Assembly: GCF_000196435.1 (NCBI RefSeq)
Contig: NC_010161.1
Span: 496,001-560,000, forward strand
Direction of reading: 5' to 3'
Source: Bartonella tribocorum CIP 105476
Lineage (GTDB): Bacteria; Pseudomonadota; Alphaproteobacteria; Rhizobiales; Rhizobiaceae
DNA: 64,000 nt
In this document: in pieces, positions 51,217 to 59,986 of the stretch
How the letters are laid out: each line of letters starts with the position of its first letter
Position numbering within the stretch: position 1 is the first letter of the stretch
Notes under the pieces: model-generated
What the model was told of the DNA's origin: nothing
What the model saw: only the letters and a program-made list of their open reading frames with translations
The model's database searches: none
Position numbers and translations under genes: made by a program

Positions 51217-51461
51217 AATATTAAACTCCTTTCTTTTTTGCTCGCACGTCTCATAGAAATGATAGAAACCGCTTCATCGCCAAGTGTAGCAAAAACGACT
51301 GCAATAACATTATTGGTAAAAACATTAATAGCCATAAAACGTCCTTGCTTTGCTGGAAGGATGATCGCTGTTTCAAAAAATTCTATTTGAAGATCAGCAA
51401 AATCAAGCCCATGTTTTTCAATGTTTTTGTGTCGTTTAATTTCATCATAAGTAATAATCAT
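51213..51461 (-). CDS. brnT: BrnT ribonuclease toxin
   Basis: 82 residues: YDEIKRHKNIEKHGLDFADL, VVFATLGDEAVSIISMRRAS with KKE at the end, typical of BrnT (RelE fold). The ATG lies 5 bp beyond the -10 box, suggesting a leaderless toxin message. It is co-oriented with the late operon, unlike the HicAB pair beside it. Confidence 0.88.
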   Translation of the reverse strand: MIITYDEIKRHKNIEKHGLDFADLQIEFFETAIILPAKQGRFMAINVFTNNVIAVVFATLGDEAVSIISMRRASKKERSLIL

Positions 51462-51495
51462 AAATTAATGTATTACATTTATTCAAAGAGGTCAA
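51462..51495 (-). promoter_or_regulatory. Promoter of brnTA copy 1, abutting the toxin start
   Basis: On the minus strand TTGACC (51495-51490), a 17-bp spacer and TACATT (51472-51467) are followed by AATTT and the ATG at 51461. The transcription start is predicted at or within a base of the start codon. Confidence 0.7.
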
Positions 51496-51555
51496 TAATA
51501 AAAGTGATACAAAATATCTTTAGTGTTTATTTCCTTTAAATTTCTCTTGGTAACA

Positions 51556-51912
51556 TCAGCGTTCCTGTGCACGTAAAATAAGCTTATACATGCCAGATTC
51601 CGAAGCCTGTACATCCGTCACAATAAAATGCTCTTGAGAAAAGCTATCTTTCGTACTTTCAAGCGTCATAACTACAACGCTATCTTGAGGTTTTGGTGGT
51701 ATTCCCCCGATATCATTGATACAAACATCAAGTTCCTTTCTTGCAATTGTCGTGGGGATTCTGCCACCGGCGTCCGATTCTGAATGCTTAATGCCGTAAA
51801 TTGCTGTGATACGAAAAGATTGCTGATTGTCCTTTCGCGTGTAGATGATGGGCTGCCCAAAAGTGTTGCGCACGTCTTGAATCATTTGGTTTAGCAACCC
51901 GTGCCATCGCAT
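51556..51912 (-). CDS. Hypothetical head-tail joining region protein
   Basis: 118 residues from ATG 51912, with GGAGG upstream. RWHGLLNQMIQDVRNTFGQP, then a small beta domain (DSVVVMTLESTKDSFSQEHF) ending VTDVQASESGMYKLILRA. It follows the capsid gene directly, where lambda-like phages encode connector or tail-attachment proteins (FII-like). Family not certain. Confidence 0.6.
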   Translation of the reverse strand: MRWHGLLNQMIQDVRNTFGQPIIYTRKDNQQSFRITAIYGIKHSESDAGGRIPTTIARKELDVCINDIGGIPPKPQDSVVVMTLESTKDSFSQEHFIVTDVQASESGMYKLILRAQER

Positions 51913-51913
51913 G

Positions 51914-52990
51914 TTATTTTCCTCCACTAACCGCTTTAAAGAGCATTTCAGGACGCGTGCAAATATAAAGCGGATAGCTGTATACCTCCGGTTTTACCCA
52001 TGCGTTACGGTCGTGATCAACAATCAACATGGTGTAGAGCGGTTTTCCAACCGTGTTGGCAAAATCCAAACTTTCTCCCGGTGCAAAGGTTTTTTGAAAC
52101 ACTCCCGGTGCATTGGCAGGCAAGAATTGACATTCATCAGGCTTAATGCCTATGGCGCGCTTTGTTCCAGCTTTCGCACTTACATTATAGTTGTGGATAC
52201 TCCGGTAATTAATGAAAGTGACACCAGCAAAGTCAAAACTGCCAAAGCTGCCCGAGCCAAGAGCGCTTGGTGTTGCAACACCTCCGGCGCTATTTAAAGT
52301 TTGTGCAAGAGCTGTGTTGAGATAAGTCTCACGAATTGTTTTATGGTTTTTCAATTTGGAGAAAAATTCATTTCCACAAAGCCCAATAATGCGTGAACGA
52401 TCAGAAAACGCTCCCTTTGAAGCTTCAATCATTTTCATAATGACTTGATCAACATGGTCTGCAACATTGGTTGTCTCAACATTGAGTTTAAAATCAATTG
52501 GCTTTGGGGGAGTAATTTCCCATTCCTTGTACCAATCTACAATCACCGAGCCATCAGCATCAAGGACAACACCTTGAACAGCGCCAAGTTGCATGTTTTC
52601 CCATGTCAATTCGATTTCAGAAATCAGTTTCTTTTGTTTTCTGGCAATATATTTCATTGCTGTCTCTAACTGATCTTCTGTGCCAAATTCACGACGGTTC
52701 TGGATTTCTTCTGATTTTACGGTATCACTTTTGGCAATCCGTGTTGTTTTGAAAAACCGAAGATTACGACCCTCTCTATCACCTTCTGCCAAAGGTGCGC
52801 CACGTTCACTGGTTTGAATAAGGGAAAATGTATTATCACGCCGTTCAATCCCAACCACTGTGGTACTGGTTTCAACTTCCTCAAAAAGATTAAGAGAGCT
52901 TACAAGACCAGGTTGAAACTCATAGTTTTCAATGGCTTTCATCATTGTGATGCTTGAGAAAGCGTCGTGTTTAAAAAAGTTCATATCCAT
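51914..52990 (-). CDS. Major capsid protein, lambda gpE family
   Basis: 358 residues. SSITMMKAIENYEFQPGLVS, then TTVVGIERRDNTFSLIQTSE, is the start of the phage major capsid protein E family. FAPGESLDFANTVGKPLYTM near the end is also conserved. It forms the shell of the myovirus head, in the lambda-like order protease, decoration, capsid. Confidence 0.88.
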   Translation of the reverse strand: MDMNFFKHDAFSSITMMKAIENYEFQPGLVSSLNLFEEVETSTTVVGIERRDNTFSLIQTSERGAPLAEGDREGRNLRFFKTTRIAKSDTVKSEEIQNRREFGTEDQLETAMKYIARKQKKLISEIELTWENMQLGAVQGVVLDADGSVIVDWYKEWEITPPKPIDFKLNVETTNVADHVDQVIMKMIEASKGAFSDRSRIIGLCGNEFFSKLKNHKTIRETYLNTALAQTLNSAGGVATPSALGSGSFGSFDFAGVTFINYRSIHNYNVSAKAGTKRAIGIKPDECQFLPANAPGVFQKTFAPGESLDFANTVGKPLYTMLIVDHDRNAWVKPEVYSYPLYICTRPEMLFKAVSGGK

Positions 52991-53002
52991 GTGCGCATTC
53001 TC

Positions 53003-53371
53003 CTATCGCAATAAAATATTGTTATGGTCTTCAAGAGACTGAATGGCAGCACTTTTTTTTTCATCTGTAATGGCATCTGGCCATAGTAGTTCAGAAGCCT
53101 TTACAGTGCATAAGCGTGCTGTCATCACGGCACGTTGATCTGCCTCTGTTGCATCAACAGTGGCAAAAGAAATCCCCGCAGGGATTTGACTGCCATCTGA
53201 TGCTGCTGGATTAAGGGGGGTATATTTTTTTGACGCGGTAATTTTTCCCATGACAGTTCCTGCTTCAATGAATGCTCCTGAAGCAAAAACCACTTCTTCG
53301 TTTGACATATCCGTATCGTAGGGTCCAAGATAAGCGCCATTGCGGATGTCTTCATAAAAAACTTGACTCAT
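53003..53371 (-). CDS. Head decoration protein (lambda gpD-like)
   Basis: 122 residues from ATG 53371 with GGAGG upstream; a longer frame from 53398 is out of context. YEDIRNGAYLGPYDTDMSNE, then FIEAGTVMGKITASKKYTPL, resembles head decoration proteins, trimers that clamp the expanded capsid. It overlaps the scaffold stop by 4 bp. Confidence 0.78.
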   Translation of the reverse strand: MSQVFYEDIRNGAYLGPYDTDMSNEEVVFASGAFIEAGTVMGKITASKKYTPLNPAASDGSQIPAGISFATVDATEADQRAVMTARLCTVKASELLWPDAITDEKKSAAIQSLEDHNNILLR

Positions 53372-53805
53372 TTTATTGTCCTCCAAGCTGTTTCCCATTT
53401 TGCATGAATTTTTTCCTTGCTCGTCCCATCTCTATGGGGAGCTGTGGTTGATAGTTTTAAAGATGCGCTTTTCGAGACAGCTGCGGTTAAAACAACATTT
53501 TTTGCTTTCTCAACACTCATGCCGCTTTTAATGGCTTTTGCTGCATCAAAAGAAACGCCTAAGCGCTTTGCTTGCCTTTCAAGGTTTGTCAGTGCCTCGC
53601 CACGTTTTCTTTCCTTTTCAAGAGCCGCTTTTACGCTTTCTTGTTTATCTTCGTCCTCATCTTCGTCTTCGTTTTCCTCTTCTTCGTCGAAGTCTTGAGT
53701 GTCTTCGTCAATGTCGCTCTCGTTTTCGTCCTCTTCGTCCTCATTGATGACGTCGACAATTTTTTCATCATCATCTTCTCTAGCGCGGTATAGGGTGCGT
53801 GCCAT
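53368..53805 (-). CDS. Scaffold domain (Nu3-like) downstream of the prohead protease
   Basis: 145 residues from ATG 53805, AAGGAC upstream. A strikingly acidic tract (EDEEDENESDIDEDTQDFDE and more, about 35 D/E in residues 9-55) precedes helices (KERKRGEALTNLERQAKRL) and a GMSVEKAK motif seen at the C-termini of many phage S49 proteases. It overlaps the protease gene by 175 bp in the -1 frame. In lambda, C and Nu3 share such a region in one frame. A -1 slip at seven A (plus-strand T7 near 53820) would fuse them. Confidence 0.65.
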   Translation of the reverse strand: MARTLYRAREDDDEKIVDVINEDEEDENESDIDEDTQDFDEEEENEDEDEDEDKQESVKAALEKERKRGEALTNLERQAKRLGVSFDAAKAIKSGMSVEKAKNVVLTAAVSKSASLKLSTTAPHRDGTSKEKIHAKWETAWRTIK

Positions 53806-54698
53806 GTGTTTTGTCCTTTTTTTGTTGCTGTTGGGGTTTGTGATATGGAATCCGTTAAGGCTTCCAAAGCTTGCGCAAGAGTGCCCTGCGCATCTGCTAA
53901 TCCAAGCTCTAAAGCTTGGGTGCCTATAAAAGTTTCTGCTTTTGTGTCACGAATTGCGTCCGCACTCAGAGGTCTGTTTTTTGCAACCCAATCGACAAAC
54001 ATTTCGTAGAGCAGGGTGCAATCGGCTTGCATTTTTATCTGTGCTGTATCGCTCAAGGGTTCGTGAGGATTGCCATGCGTTTTGTGATCACCTTCAAAAA
54101 CAAAGGTCCATTTAAGCCCCTGTTTCTCATCCGCACGAGATTGGTCAAGATGGGCGCAAACAACCCCAATGGAGCCTACAACACCGGTGCGTGTAATCCA
54201 TATTTGAGAAGCCGCACAAGCAATGGCATAAGCCGCCGAGCAAGCAAATTCATTGGCATGCGCCCAAATGGGCTTGGCATATTGTTTTGAAAGGGTTTGA
54301 AACTCTTCAACCAAATCAAAGATGCCACCGGCTTCTCCCCCACCACTATCAATATCAAGTAAGACAGCATTCACATCAGGCTGTGCAATGGCTTCACGAA
54401 AAGAAGCCCTTAAACCTTCATAAGAAGTCAAACCCGATAAAGCTCCAAGCCATGCACCGCGGCGTACAAGCGTGCCATGAACGGGTATTATAGCAACATT
54501 GTTTTGCACTACGTAAGTTTCTGGTGGTCTGAAAGGAGCCCCATTCTTTTCTAACAATGCTCTCATGGCAAATTTTTCTCCTTCAAAAAGCCGTGGGGCA
54601 AGAGCATTAAGGATGATATCAAGCTTTGTCGATGCAAGCATATGAGGAACACCAAAAAGCCGTGATGCCAAAAACGGCATGTCAAGATTATTCACCAT
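53631..54698 (-). CDS. S49 prohead protease (lambda gpC-like)
   Basis: 355 residues from ATG 54698. VVQNNVAIIPVHGTLVRRGA, LLDIDSGGGEAGGIFDL, NEFACSAAYAIACAA with the probable serine nucleophile, and TRTGVVGSIGVVCAHLDQSR are S49/SppA motifs. It cleaves scaffold and portal proteins during head maturation. The last 60 or so residues are Lys/Thr-rich and are simply the +1 shadow of the acidic scaffold frame. The natural C-terminus is therefore probably the scaffold, reached by frameshift, or this end is non-functional. Confidence 0.8.
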   Translation of the reverse strand: MVNNLDMPFLASRLFGVPHMLASTKLDIILNALAPRLFEGEKFAMRALLEKNGAPFRPPETYVVQNNVAIIPVHGTLVRRGAWLGALSGLTSYEGLRASFREAIAQPDVNAVLLDIDSGGGEAGGIFDLVEEFQTLSKQYAKPIWAHANEFACSAAYAIACAASQIWITRTGVVGSIGVVCAHLDQSRADEKQGLKWTFVFEGDHKTHGNPHEPLSDTAQIKMQADCTLLYEMFVDWVAKNRPLSADAIRDTKAETFIGTQALELGLADAQGTLAQALEALTDSISQTPTATKKGQNTWHAPYTALEKMMMKKLSTSSMRTKRTKTRATLTKTLKTSTKKRKTKTKMRTKINKKA

Positions 54699-56259
54699 TT
54701 GCCTGCGCCTTACTGTCTTGGTTACTTTCATAACTCTCAGAAGTCTCTGAATCTTCAGTATCAATTAGTTGATTGCTAGCAGAGGGCGCTAGCGCATTAT
54801 CGGTATCAAAGGATAAACCCCGCGTGCGTGCATCTGTGCGTTCTTCTTCGAGTTCGGCATGAATGTTATCAATATCAAAGCCGCGCTCGGCTAGTGCCAT
54901 ACGTCGTGTTTTCAAGCCAGCACGAATTTCTTCTTTTTCTGCCGTGATATCCTTGATGGGATCAATCATTTCAAGGGGTGGTGCAAAGCTTTCACATTGA
55001 AGCCATGGCAAGGAATTTTCTTCCCATCCTGGTAAATTCACGCATTTGCCAAGCACTGCCATTTCGACAAAGCGTGCCCAAACAATTCGATTAAACTGAA
55101 AAGCAATGATATGTTCTCGCCATTGTTTGACGTGCCGTCTAAACTGAATGATAGAGGTTCGCACATTGGAGAAGTTCCCCCGCGTAACATCTCCTGTCAC
55201 AACAGCATAAGGCATATTGAGAGCAGAACAAATTCTTGAAATATTGCGAAATTGAAAAGCCTCATAAGAGCCACCAACCTCAACAGGATTTGAGAATGTA
55301 ATTTGTTTTTCACCATCGACCACGTTAACCGAGCCAGGGTAAATTGGATACTCTTCGGGGACCTCTTCAACCTTCTTTTCCACCTTCTGTTCAATTTTCG
55401 TTTTTTCACGATTCTCCTCTAACTCTGCCTCATGAGATTCCTTCCCTGTAATAAATACCGCAAAAAGAGCCGCTGTTTTTTTTCGTTCAAGTTCTGCATC
55501 ATCATAGGATTCGAGTTGAAAGATTTTTGTCATACAGCGCGTTATTTTTGGAGAACCGCGCAATTGTCCAGCAATCCGGCGCTCTTTGATATGAATGACC
55601 ATTTCAGCAGGCACACGTATGCGCTCTTGACTCTTAAATGCTTTGTTTGCAGGGTAATCATCATAGGGGTGATGTTTCCAGAAATGATAAGCAACGCGCT
55701 TACCACTGGCATCGAATTCAATTCCCATACGAATGTAATTGCCTTCAATCTCAGCCGGTTCATTATAGGTGAGATCTAGCATTTCAGTAGGATAAACTTG
55801 CAACTGAAGAGGCACACCAGAGCACCCATAAAGGTCAACATAATGCAATCTTACAAAGCATTCGCCGGTTAAAAAGACCTCTCGTGCAATGGTTGCTTGC
55901 AGACCATAAAAGCTGGCATCTTCGTCGTAGTCTGCTTCATCAACCCATTGCCACCATAAGTCTAAAAGCTTTTTCTTTTCTTCTTGAAAGCCTTCAATGC
56001 GAGGATAAGGTTTAATCCCATCACTGACAGCCGCAGAGACCCATTCCTCCGTTGCAGACCCATAAAGAGATTCATTGTCATAAAGCCATCTTGAACGAGC
56101 AACAATGGTATCACCACATTCTTCAATCGCTTTATTGATATGTTTTTTTGCAGGGTCAAAACCACTCATACGGCGGCTTTTGCTTGCCGCTTCAAAATGG
56201 GGATTGTGTTGACGAGAAATTGTAAAAAAGCCTGTAATTTTATTGAACAAACCAGCCAT
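54688..56259 (-). CDS. Portal protein, lambda gpB family
   Basis: 523 residues. NPHFEAASKSRRMSGFDPAK, ARSRWLYDNESLYGSATEEW and LNMPYAVVTGDVTRGNFSNV are lambda-type portal signatures. It makes the connector for DNA entry and head-tail joining. A Glu/Lys-rich loop at about 280-305 is an odd insert. It overlaps the gpW-like stop and the protease start. Confidence 0.9.
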   Translation of the reverse strand: MAGLFNKITGFFTISRQHNPHFEAASKSRRMSGFDPAKKHINKAIEECGDTIVARSRWLYDNESLYGSATEEWVSAAVSDGIKPYPRIEGFQEEKKKLLDLWWQWVDEADYDEDASFYGLQATIAREVFLTGECFVRLHYVDLYGCSGVPLQLQVYPTEMLDLTYNEPAEIEGNYIRMGIEFDASGKRVAYHFWKHHPYDDYPANKAFKSQERIRVPAEMVIHIKERRIAGQLRGSPKITRCMTKIFQLESYDDAELERKKTAALFAVFITGKESHEAELEENREKTKIEQKVEKKVEEVPEEYPIYPGSVNVVDGEKQITFSNPVEVGGSYEAFQFRNISRICSALNMPYAVVTGDVTRGNFSNVRTSIIQFRRHVKQWREHIIAFQFNRIVWARFVEMAVLGKCVNLPGWEENSLPWLQCESFAPPLEMIDPIKDITAEKEEIRAGLKTRRMALAERGFDIDNIHAELEEERTDARTRGLSFDTDNALAPSASNQLIDTEDSETSESYESNQDSKAQANGE

Positions 56260-56507
56260 TAATAGCCTCGTGAGATATTAAAATAGAACACGCGTGAACC
56301 TTTGCGCCCTTCAAGGTCCGCTATTTGCTTATTCAGCATCTCAAGAGCTCTGCGAAGTTCCTCAACAGAGCGGTTGCTTACTTGCTTATCGCCATGACGC
56401 ACTGATTGCGCTCCCGAATAAAGAGCCTCTTCAATTTGTTCACGCCGCCTTTTTAAACTTTCCAGTCTGTCAATTTTTCTATTAATTGGTTCTAAAGTTT
56501 CATCCAC
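56259..56507 (-). CDS. Head-tail joining protein (gpW-like) / small coiled-coil protein
   Basis: 82 residues. LEPINRKIDRLESLKRRREQ, then RSVEELRRALEMLNKQIADL: helical, charged, with a C-terminal KGSRVFYF. Position between terminase and portal and length match lambda gpW-like joining proteins. Confidence 0.7.
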   Translation of the reverse strand: MDETLEPINRKIDRLESLKRRREQIEEALYSGAQSVRHGDKQVSNRSVEELRRALEMLNKQIADLEGRKGSRVFYFNISRGY

Positions 56508-56510
56508 AAA

Positions 56511-58439
56511 TTACCTCCAATCCCCTCGCATATAAGGATTTATCACTGTTCTGAATGGCTTCTTTTGAGGCTGTGCTGCCTGCAATCTTTTTGGAGAAGG
56601 GGAGGGCACATGTTCTGATGTTGGCTGCTCTAAAGCGCCTTCAATTTTAAGTTTTTCCAAACGCTCTTCTAAGATATCGACTTCTCGGTTAAGGTTTATT
56701 CCTGCCGAAATCAGACCTTGCAAAGCAGCATAAGCATAGACCCTACAATCCAAGGCTTCGTTTCTTGCCTTTTCACTTTTTTGCCATTCAATACGCTTGA
56801 AGCCTTTAAAATATTTAATGACTTTTCTTTCAGCGGTTAGCTGGTCAAAATATTCCGGGTCAAGGCTTTTGTGAAAGTGTGTTGCACCAGCCCCCGTTGC
56901 TTCAGGACCTGATTTTTTAAACCGTGCTGTAATGATATCTTTCGCGGCGTCAACCCCAACAATATAAAGATTAATCTGTCCTTTATTGTTTTTGCTTGGT
57001 CGGCGTGGCCAGACCGCACGCCAGCCAGCTTGTCCCTTAATGCCCCAGATACGCCGCCCCTCCCGCGGGCGTACATAATTATAAACTGCCTGTGTATGTC
57101 CACCACCAGTATCAATACAAGCCGCTGTTATCCTAATCCCCTCTTTATAGCCTGGATGCGGCCAGCGTTTTGCAAGATATTCATCCAATTGGTCCCACAC
57201 TTCAAAAGAAGAGGGGTCACCAAGGATAACTTGGTAATCAATATGCCAACTTTCTTCACTACGCCCCCATCCCACCACTTCAAGCTCTAAACGATCATTT
57301 TGCACATCAATGCCTGCTGTCAACACGACGGCTTGTTCTGGTGCAAGGGGATAATCTTCGCGTTTTGCATAGAGGCTGTCTGGATCAACAACTTCGCCTG
57401 TTCTGTCCTCCCATGGCTCTCCAAGAACTGTATTGACAAAAGGCTGTAGAAGAGCTGGATCATCTTTGGCATTTAAAAACTCTCTTGCACATTCCCCCCA
57501 TGTAAGCCAAGGTGAATAGAGTGCCGAAATATGATAAGAACGCAAATTCGGTCTGCTTGACTCACTGGTTGGGACCCAGCATGCACCTCTTTCTTCACAC
57601 ATGAGATCTGTTTTTCGGTGTTCGGCATGTTCATGACCACAATGCGCACAAACAAAAACAGCTTTTTCGGGAGCTCCTTTTGGCCATTTGATTTGTGACC
57701 AAACAATCGGCTGGAGTGTACCACATTCATCACAAGGCACGTTGTAATATCGCTGGTCTCCTAGCACAAAATCCTTGGCAATACGGCTTGTGTCACGATG
57801 GGTTGGGGTGGACAATTTAAAGATCTTTCGTTGTACAAAGGTTGATGTGCGCTTTTCCGCAATCATCACTGGATCACCTTCGTTATCGACACTGAGAGGA
57901 TAACCATCCACTTCATCCAAAATCAGATAACGAATAGGCATAGAACGCAGACCAGCTGCACTGTTTGCTCCTGTAAGCATCAGTGCTCCACCATCAAACT
58001 CTTTCGAAAACATGGTATTCCCGCTGTCACGTGTTCGCGCTGGGGCTATGCGTTCACTTAAAACTGGACTTGCCATAATCATGGGATCAAGCCGCGTCTT
58101 TGAAAGCTTTTTGGCTGTCTCAACGGTCGGCATGACATAAAGGGCAGGTCCTGGACTATAATGAATAGCATAACCGCAGAAATTCAATCCTGCCTCTGAC
58201 ATGCCAACCTGCGCTCCTTTCATGACAATGGTTGTTTCAATCGGTTTGTGAGAAGAAAGATTATCCATGATTTCGCGCAAATAGGGGGTGCGTTTTGTTC
58301 TCCACAATCCAGGTTCAGCACTGGCTACGGTGCTAAGGTATCTATTCTTATCCGCCCATTGGGAAACCGTATACGGTGGGTCCGGTTGTCTTGCATCATT
58401 GGCATGGGCGAAAAATTCTGTAACAGCATTCTCATCCAT
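56511..58439 (-). CDS. Terminase large subunit, GpA family
   Basis: 642 residues. The ATPase has VMKGAQVGMSEAGLNFCGY (Walker A-like) and RYLILDEVDGYP (Walker B). A Cys-rich element (CDECG, then CAHCGHEHAEH) follows. The C-terminal nuclease includes LTAGIDVQNDRLELEVVGWG and ACIDTGGGHTQAVYNYVR. It cuts and translocates concatemeric DNA into heads. It appears intact, in contrast to the terminase relic at 10977. Confidence 0.92.
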   Translation of the reverse strand: MDENAVTEFFAHANDARQPDPPYTVSQWADKNRYLSTVASAEPGLWRTKRTPYLREIMDNLSSHKPIETTIVMKGAQVGMSEAGLNFCGYAIHYSPGPALYVMPTVETAKKLSKTRLDPMIMASPVLSERIAPARTRDSGNTMFSKEFDGGALMLTGANSAAGLRSMPIRYLILDEVDGYPLSVDNEGDPVMIAEKRTSTFVQRKIFKLSTPTHRDTSRIAKDFVLGDQRYYNVPCDECGTLQPIVWSQIKWPKGAPEKAVFVCAHCGHEHAEHRKTDLMCEERGACWVPTSESSRPNLRSYHISALYSPWLTWGECAREFLNAKDDPALLQPFVNTVLGEPWEDRTGEVVDPDSLYAKREDYPLAPEQAVVLTAGIDVQNDRLELEVVGWGRSEESWHIDYQVILGDPSSFEVWDQLDEYLAKRWPHPGYKEGIRITAACIDTGGGHTQAVYNYVRPREGRRIWGIKGQAGWRAVWPRRPSKNNKGQINLYIVGVDAAKDIITARFKKSGPEATGAGATHFHKSLDPEYFDQLTAERKVIKYFKGFKRIEWQKSEKARNEALDCRVYAYAALQGLISAGINLNREVDILEERLEKLKIEGALEQPTSEHVPSPSPKRLQAAQPQKKPFRTVINPYMRGDWR

Positions 58440-58469
58440 TATTCATTCTTTGCTCGCTCCAAAACTCTC

Positions 58470-59021
58470 TCATTCTGGAGGTTGAGGATCATGATAAGGA
58501 ACTGGAATATGAACAGCTTCAAGCAAAGCCTTTCGTATGTAATAATCAATGGCACCGATCAGACTTGCAGCATCACATCCAACTTGTGCGGCAATGCTTG
58601 CACCAAATCGATGCGGAAAATTCAACATGGCGTCACGGTGTGCTCTTCCAAACTCACGCGCTGCTCTCTTGACTTCTTCACGGTCAACGGTTGTTTCGCG
58701 TAAGCGTTCAAGGGCAATCTTCTCGCTTTCAAGAGCAACTTGCATTCGCTCCAGTTTAATCTTGTATTCATTAGCGCCCTCTGTAGAGGTTTGTTTGATC
58801 TTTGTTCGCGGTTGACCATCCGGTGCTAAAAATGGAGCAGGGCGTTTTGTTGGATTCTCATTCCAGATGGCTGTTGCAAGCGCTTCATTGACAGAACCAT
58901 CTTCAAAAAGAGCAGCATCAAATTTTCCTGTCTTAAATCGAGAAACCACCGCATTAGGAGAAACACGCATCTTTTTTGCAAATGCCCGAAGCGATAAACC
59001 CTTACGCGTTTTCTTAGTCAT
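58470..59021 (-). CDS. Terminase small subunit (Nu1-like)
   Basis: 183 residues. GLSLRAFAKKMRVSPNAVVS, RFKTGKFDAALF is a winged helix-turn-helix like Nu1. It is followed by a coiled coil (KIKLERMQVALESEKIALER) and a C-terminal domain that contacts the large subunit. It recognises the packaging site. First gene of the head operon. Confidence 0.78.
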   Translation of the reverse strand: MTKKTRKGLSLRAFAKKMRVSPNAVVSRFKTGKFDAALFEDGSVNEALATAIWNENPTKRPAPFLAPDGQPRTKIKQTSTEGANEYKIKLERMQVALESEKIALERLRETTVDREEVKRAAREFGRAHRDAMLNFPHRFGASIAAQVGCDAASLIGAIDYYIRKALLEAVHIPVPYHDPQPPE

Positions 59022-59056
59022 AGTGGCTCCATTTTGAATGGTTTATACGAATTATT

Positions 59057-59105
59057 GTACACTTTAATTATTGACAAGGTTTTATTTTTCGTGTACATAA
59101 AATAT
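59057..59105 (+). promoter_or_regulatory. Promoter/operator of brnTA copy 2, abutting the toxin start
   Basis: TTGACA 59071-59076, a 17-bp spacer, TACATA 59094-59099, ATG at 59106 (+7). GTACAC 59057-59062 and GTGTAC 59091-59096 form an inverted repeat bracketing the promoter, a likely BrnA operator. Confidence 0.7.
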
Positions 59106-59372
59106 ATGAAGATAGTGTGGGATGAACCAAAAAGAGCTTTGAACATTATTAAACATAAGCTTGATTTTGCTGATGTTATTTACTTTGATTGGGAGCATGC
59201 CCTTATTGATGCAACCCATTCAAACCGCATGAAGGCTCTTGGACATTTTGCGGATGGCACAACAGTTATTGTTTTTGCAAAGCTTGGCAATGAAGCAATA
59301 TCCATTATCAGTTTTCGTCGAGCTAATAAAAAAGAAAGAGAGGTTTTCAATGACTATCAAAAAAACCTTTGA
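59106..59372 (+). CDS. brnT: BrnT ribonuclease toxin
   Basis: 88 residues from ATG 59106. KIVWDEPKRALNIIKHKLDF, ALGHFADGTTVIVFAKLGNE and ISIISFRRANKKERE are BrnT hallmarks. It lies between the small terminase gene and antirepressor module E, facing away from the late operon. A longer frame from 59034 would start upstream of the promoter and is not used. Confidence 0.88.
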   Translation: MKIVWDEPKRALNIIKHKLDFADVIYFDWEHALIDATHSNRMKALGHFADGTTVIVFAKLGNEAISIISFRRANKKEREVFNDYQKNL

Positions 59373-59655
59373 AGCAGGATGTGATTACGCAAAAGAAAAT
59401 TGGGATGCTGTGGATTCTCCACCATTGACAGATGAAGAGCTTGCACGCTTAAAGCCAGCTAAAGACGTTTTACCAGCCTCCTTTTTTAAGTATGTAACAG
59501 AAGAGCGCCGTAAACGTGGGCGTCCCCCCGTTGAATCTCCTAAACAAGCGGTTACTCTCCGTCTCGACCCAAACGTTATTGCTTCTTTTAAAAAACAAGG
59601 AAAAGATTGGCGCACACGTATGGGTGAAGTCTTAAAAAAAGCAAGCGGTTGTTAA
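59350..59655 (+). CDS. brnA: BrnA antitoxin
   Basis: 101 residues from ATG 59350 (AGAGG upstream). SPPLTDEELARLKPAKDVLP, then RGRPPVESPKQAVTLRLDPN, parallels the 50908 antitoxin. It binds BrnT and represses the operon. Overlaps brnT by 23 bp. Confidence 0.88.
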   Translation: MTIKKTFEAGCDYAKENWDAVDSPPLTDEELARLKPAKDVLPASFFKYVTEERRKRGRPPVESPKQAVTLRLDPNVIASFKKQGKDWRTRMGEVLKKASGC

Positions 59656-59660
59656 GATAA

Positions 59661-59690
59661 CCCTCTCCCCATTTTTGAGAACGGGGAGGG
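59661..59690. terminator. GC-rich hairpin between brnTA and antirepressor module E
   Basis: CTCCCC 59665-59670 pairs with GGGGAG 59683-59688, extendable on both sides. A T-rich stretch follows on the plus strand (CTGTTTTTG). It can serve both converging transcripts, as at 30587. Confidence 0.6.
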
Positions 59691-59707
59691 GACTTCTGTT
59701 TTTGAAC

Positions 59708-59986
59708 TTAAGCAACCTTTTTAATAGGGCTCTCGAAATTCGGTTCATAAGTTTTCAACAAAGGTTCCATAATCGGAGGAGGTTTTAAGGCTCCAAAATT
59801 TGTAATCATTGCTAAAATTTTGAGTGCATTCGGACTTTCATCTTGAAGCTTTAAAATTAAAGTTTTTTCTATCGCATCCATAGTTTCAATGAGAGCACTA
59901 AAAGCTTTATCTTCAACATCATCACGATCAGAAAACTGATACAACGCCATCCACAAATCGCATAAAAAATCAATACTGGTTTTCAT
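59708..59986 (-). CDS. 92-residue antirepressor-module protein, copy E
   Basis: Fourth paralogue. [40 protein letters not shown], ending LKTYEPNFESPIKKVA. It overlaps the antirepressor stop by 4 bp and has GGAGGT upstream. Function unknown. Very close to the 39204 copy although the two are in modules with different N-terminal domain types. Confidence 0.7.
   Translation of the reverse strand: MKTSIDFLCDLWMALYQFSDRDDVEDKAFSALIETMDAIEKTLILKLQDESPNALKILAMITNFGALKPPPIMEPLLKTYEPNFESPIKKVA

Noticed and set aside
53417-53793. Ser/Phe-rich plus-strand frames opposite the scaffold gene
   Set aside because: They are the antisense of the Asp/Glu-rich scaffold tract; composition is fully explained by that.
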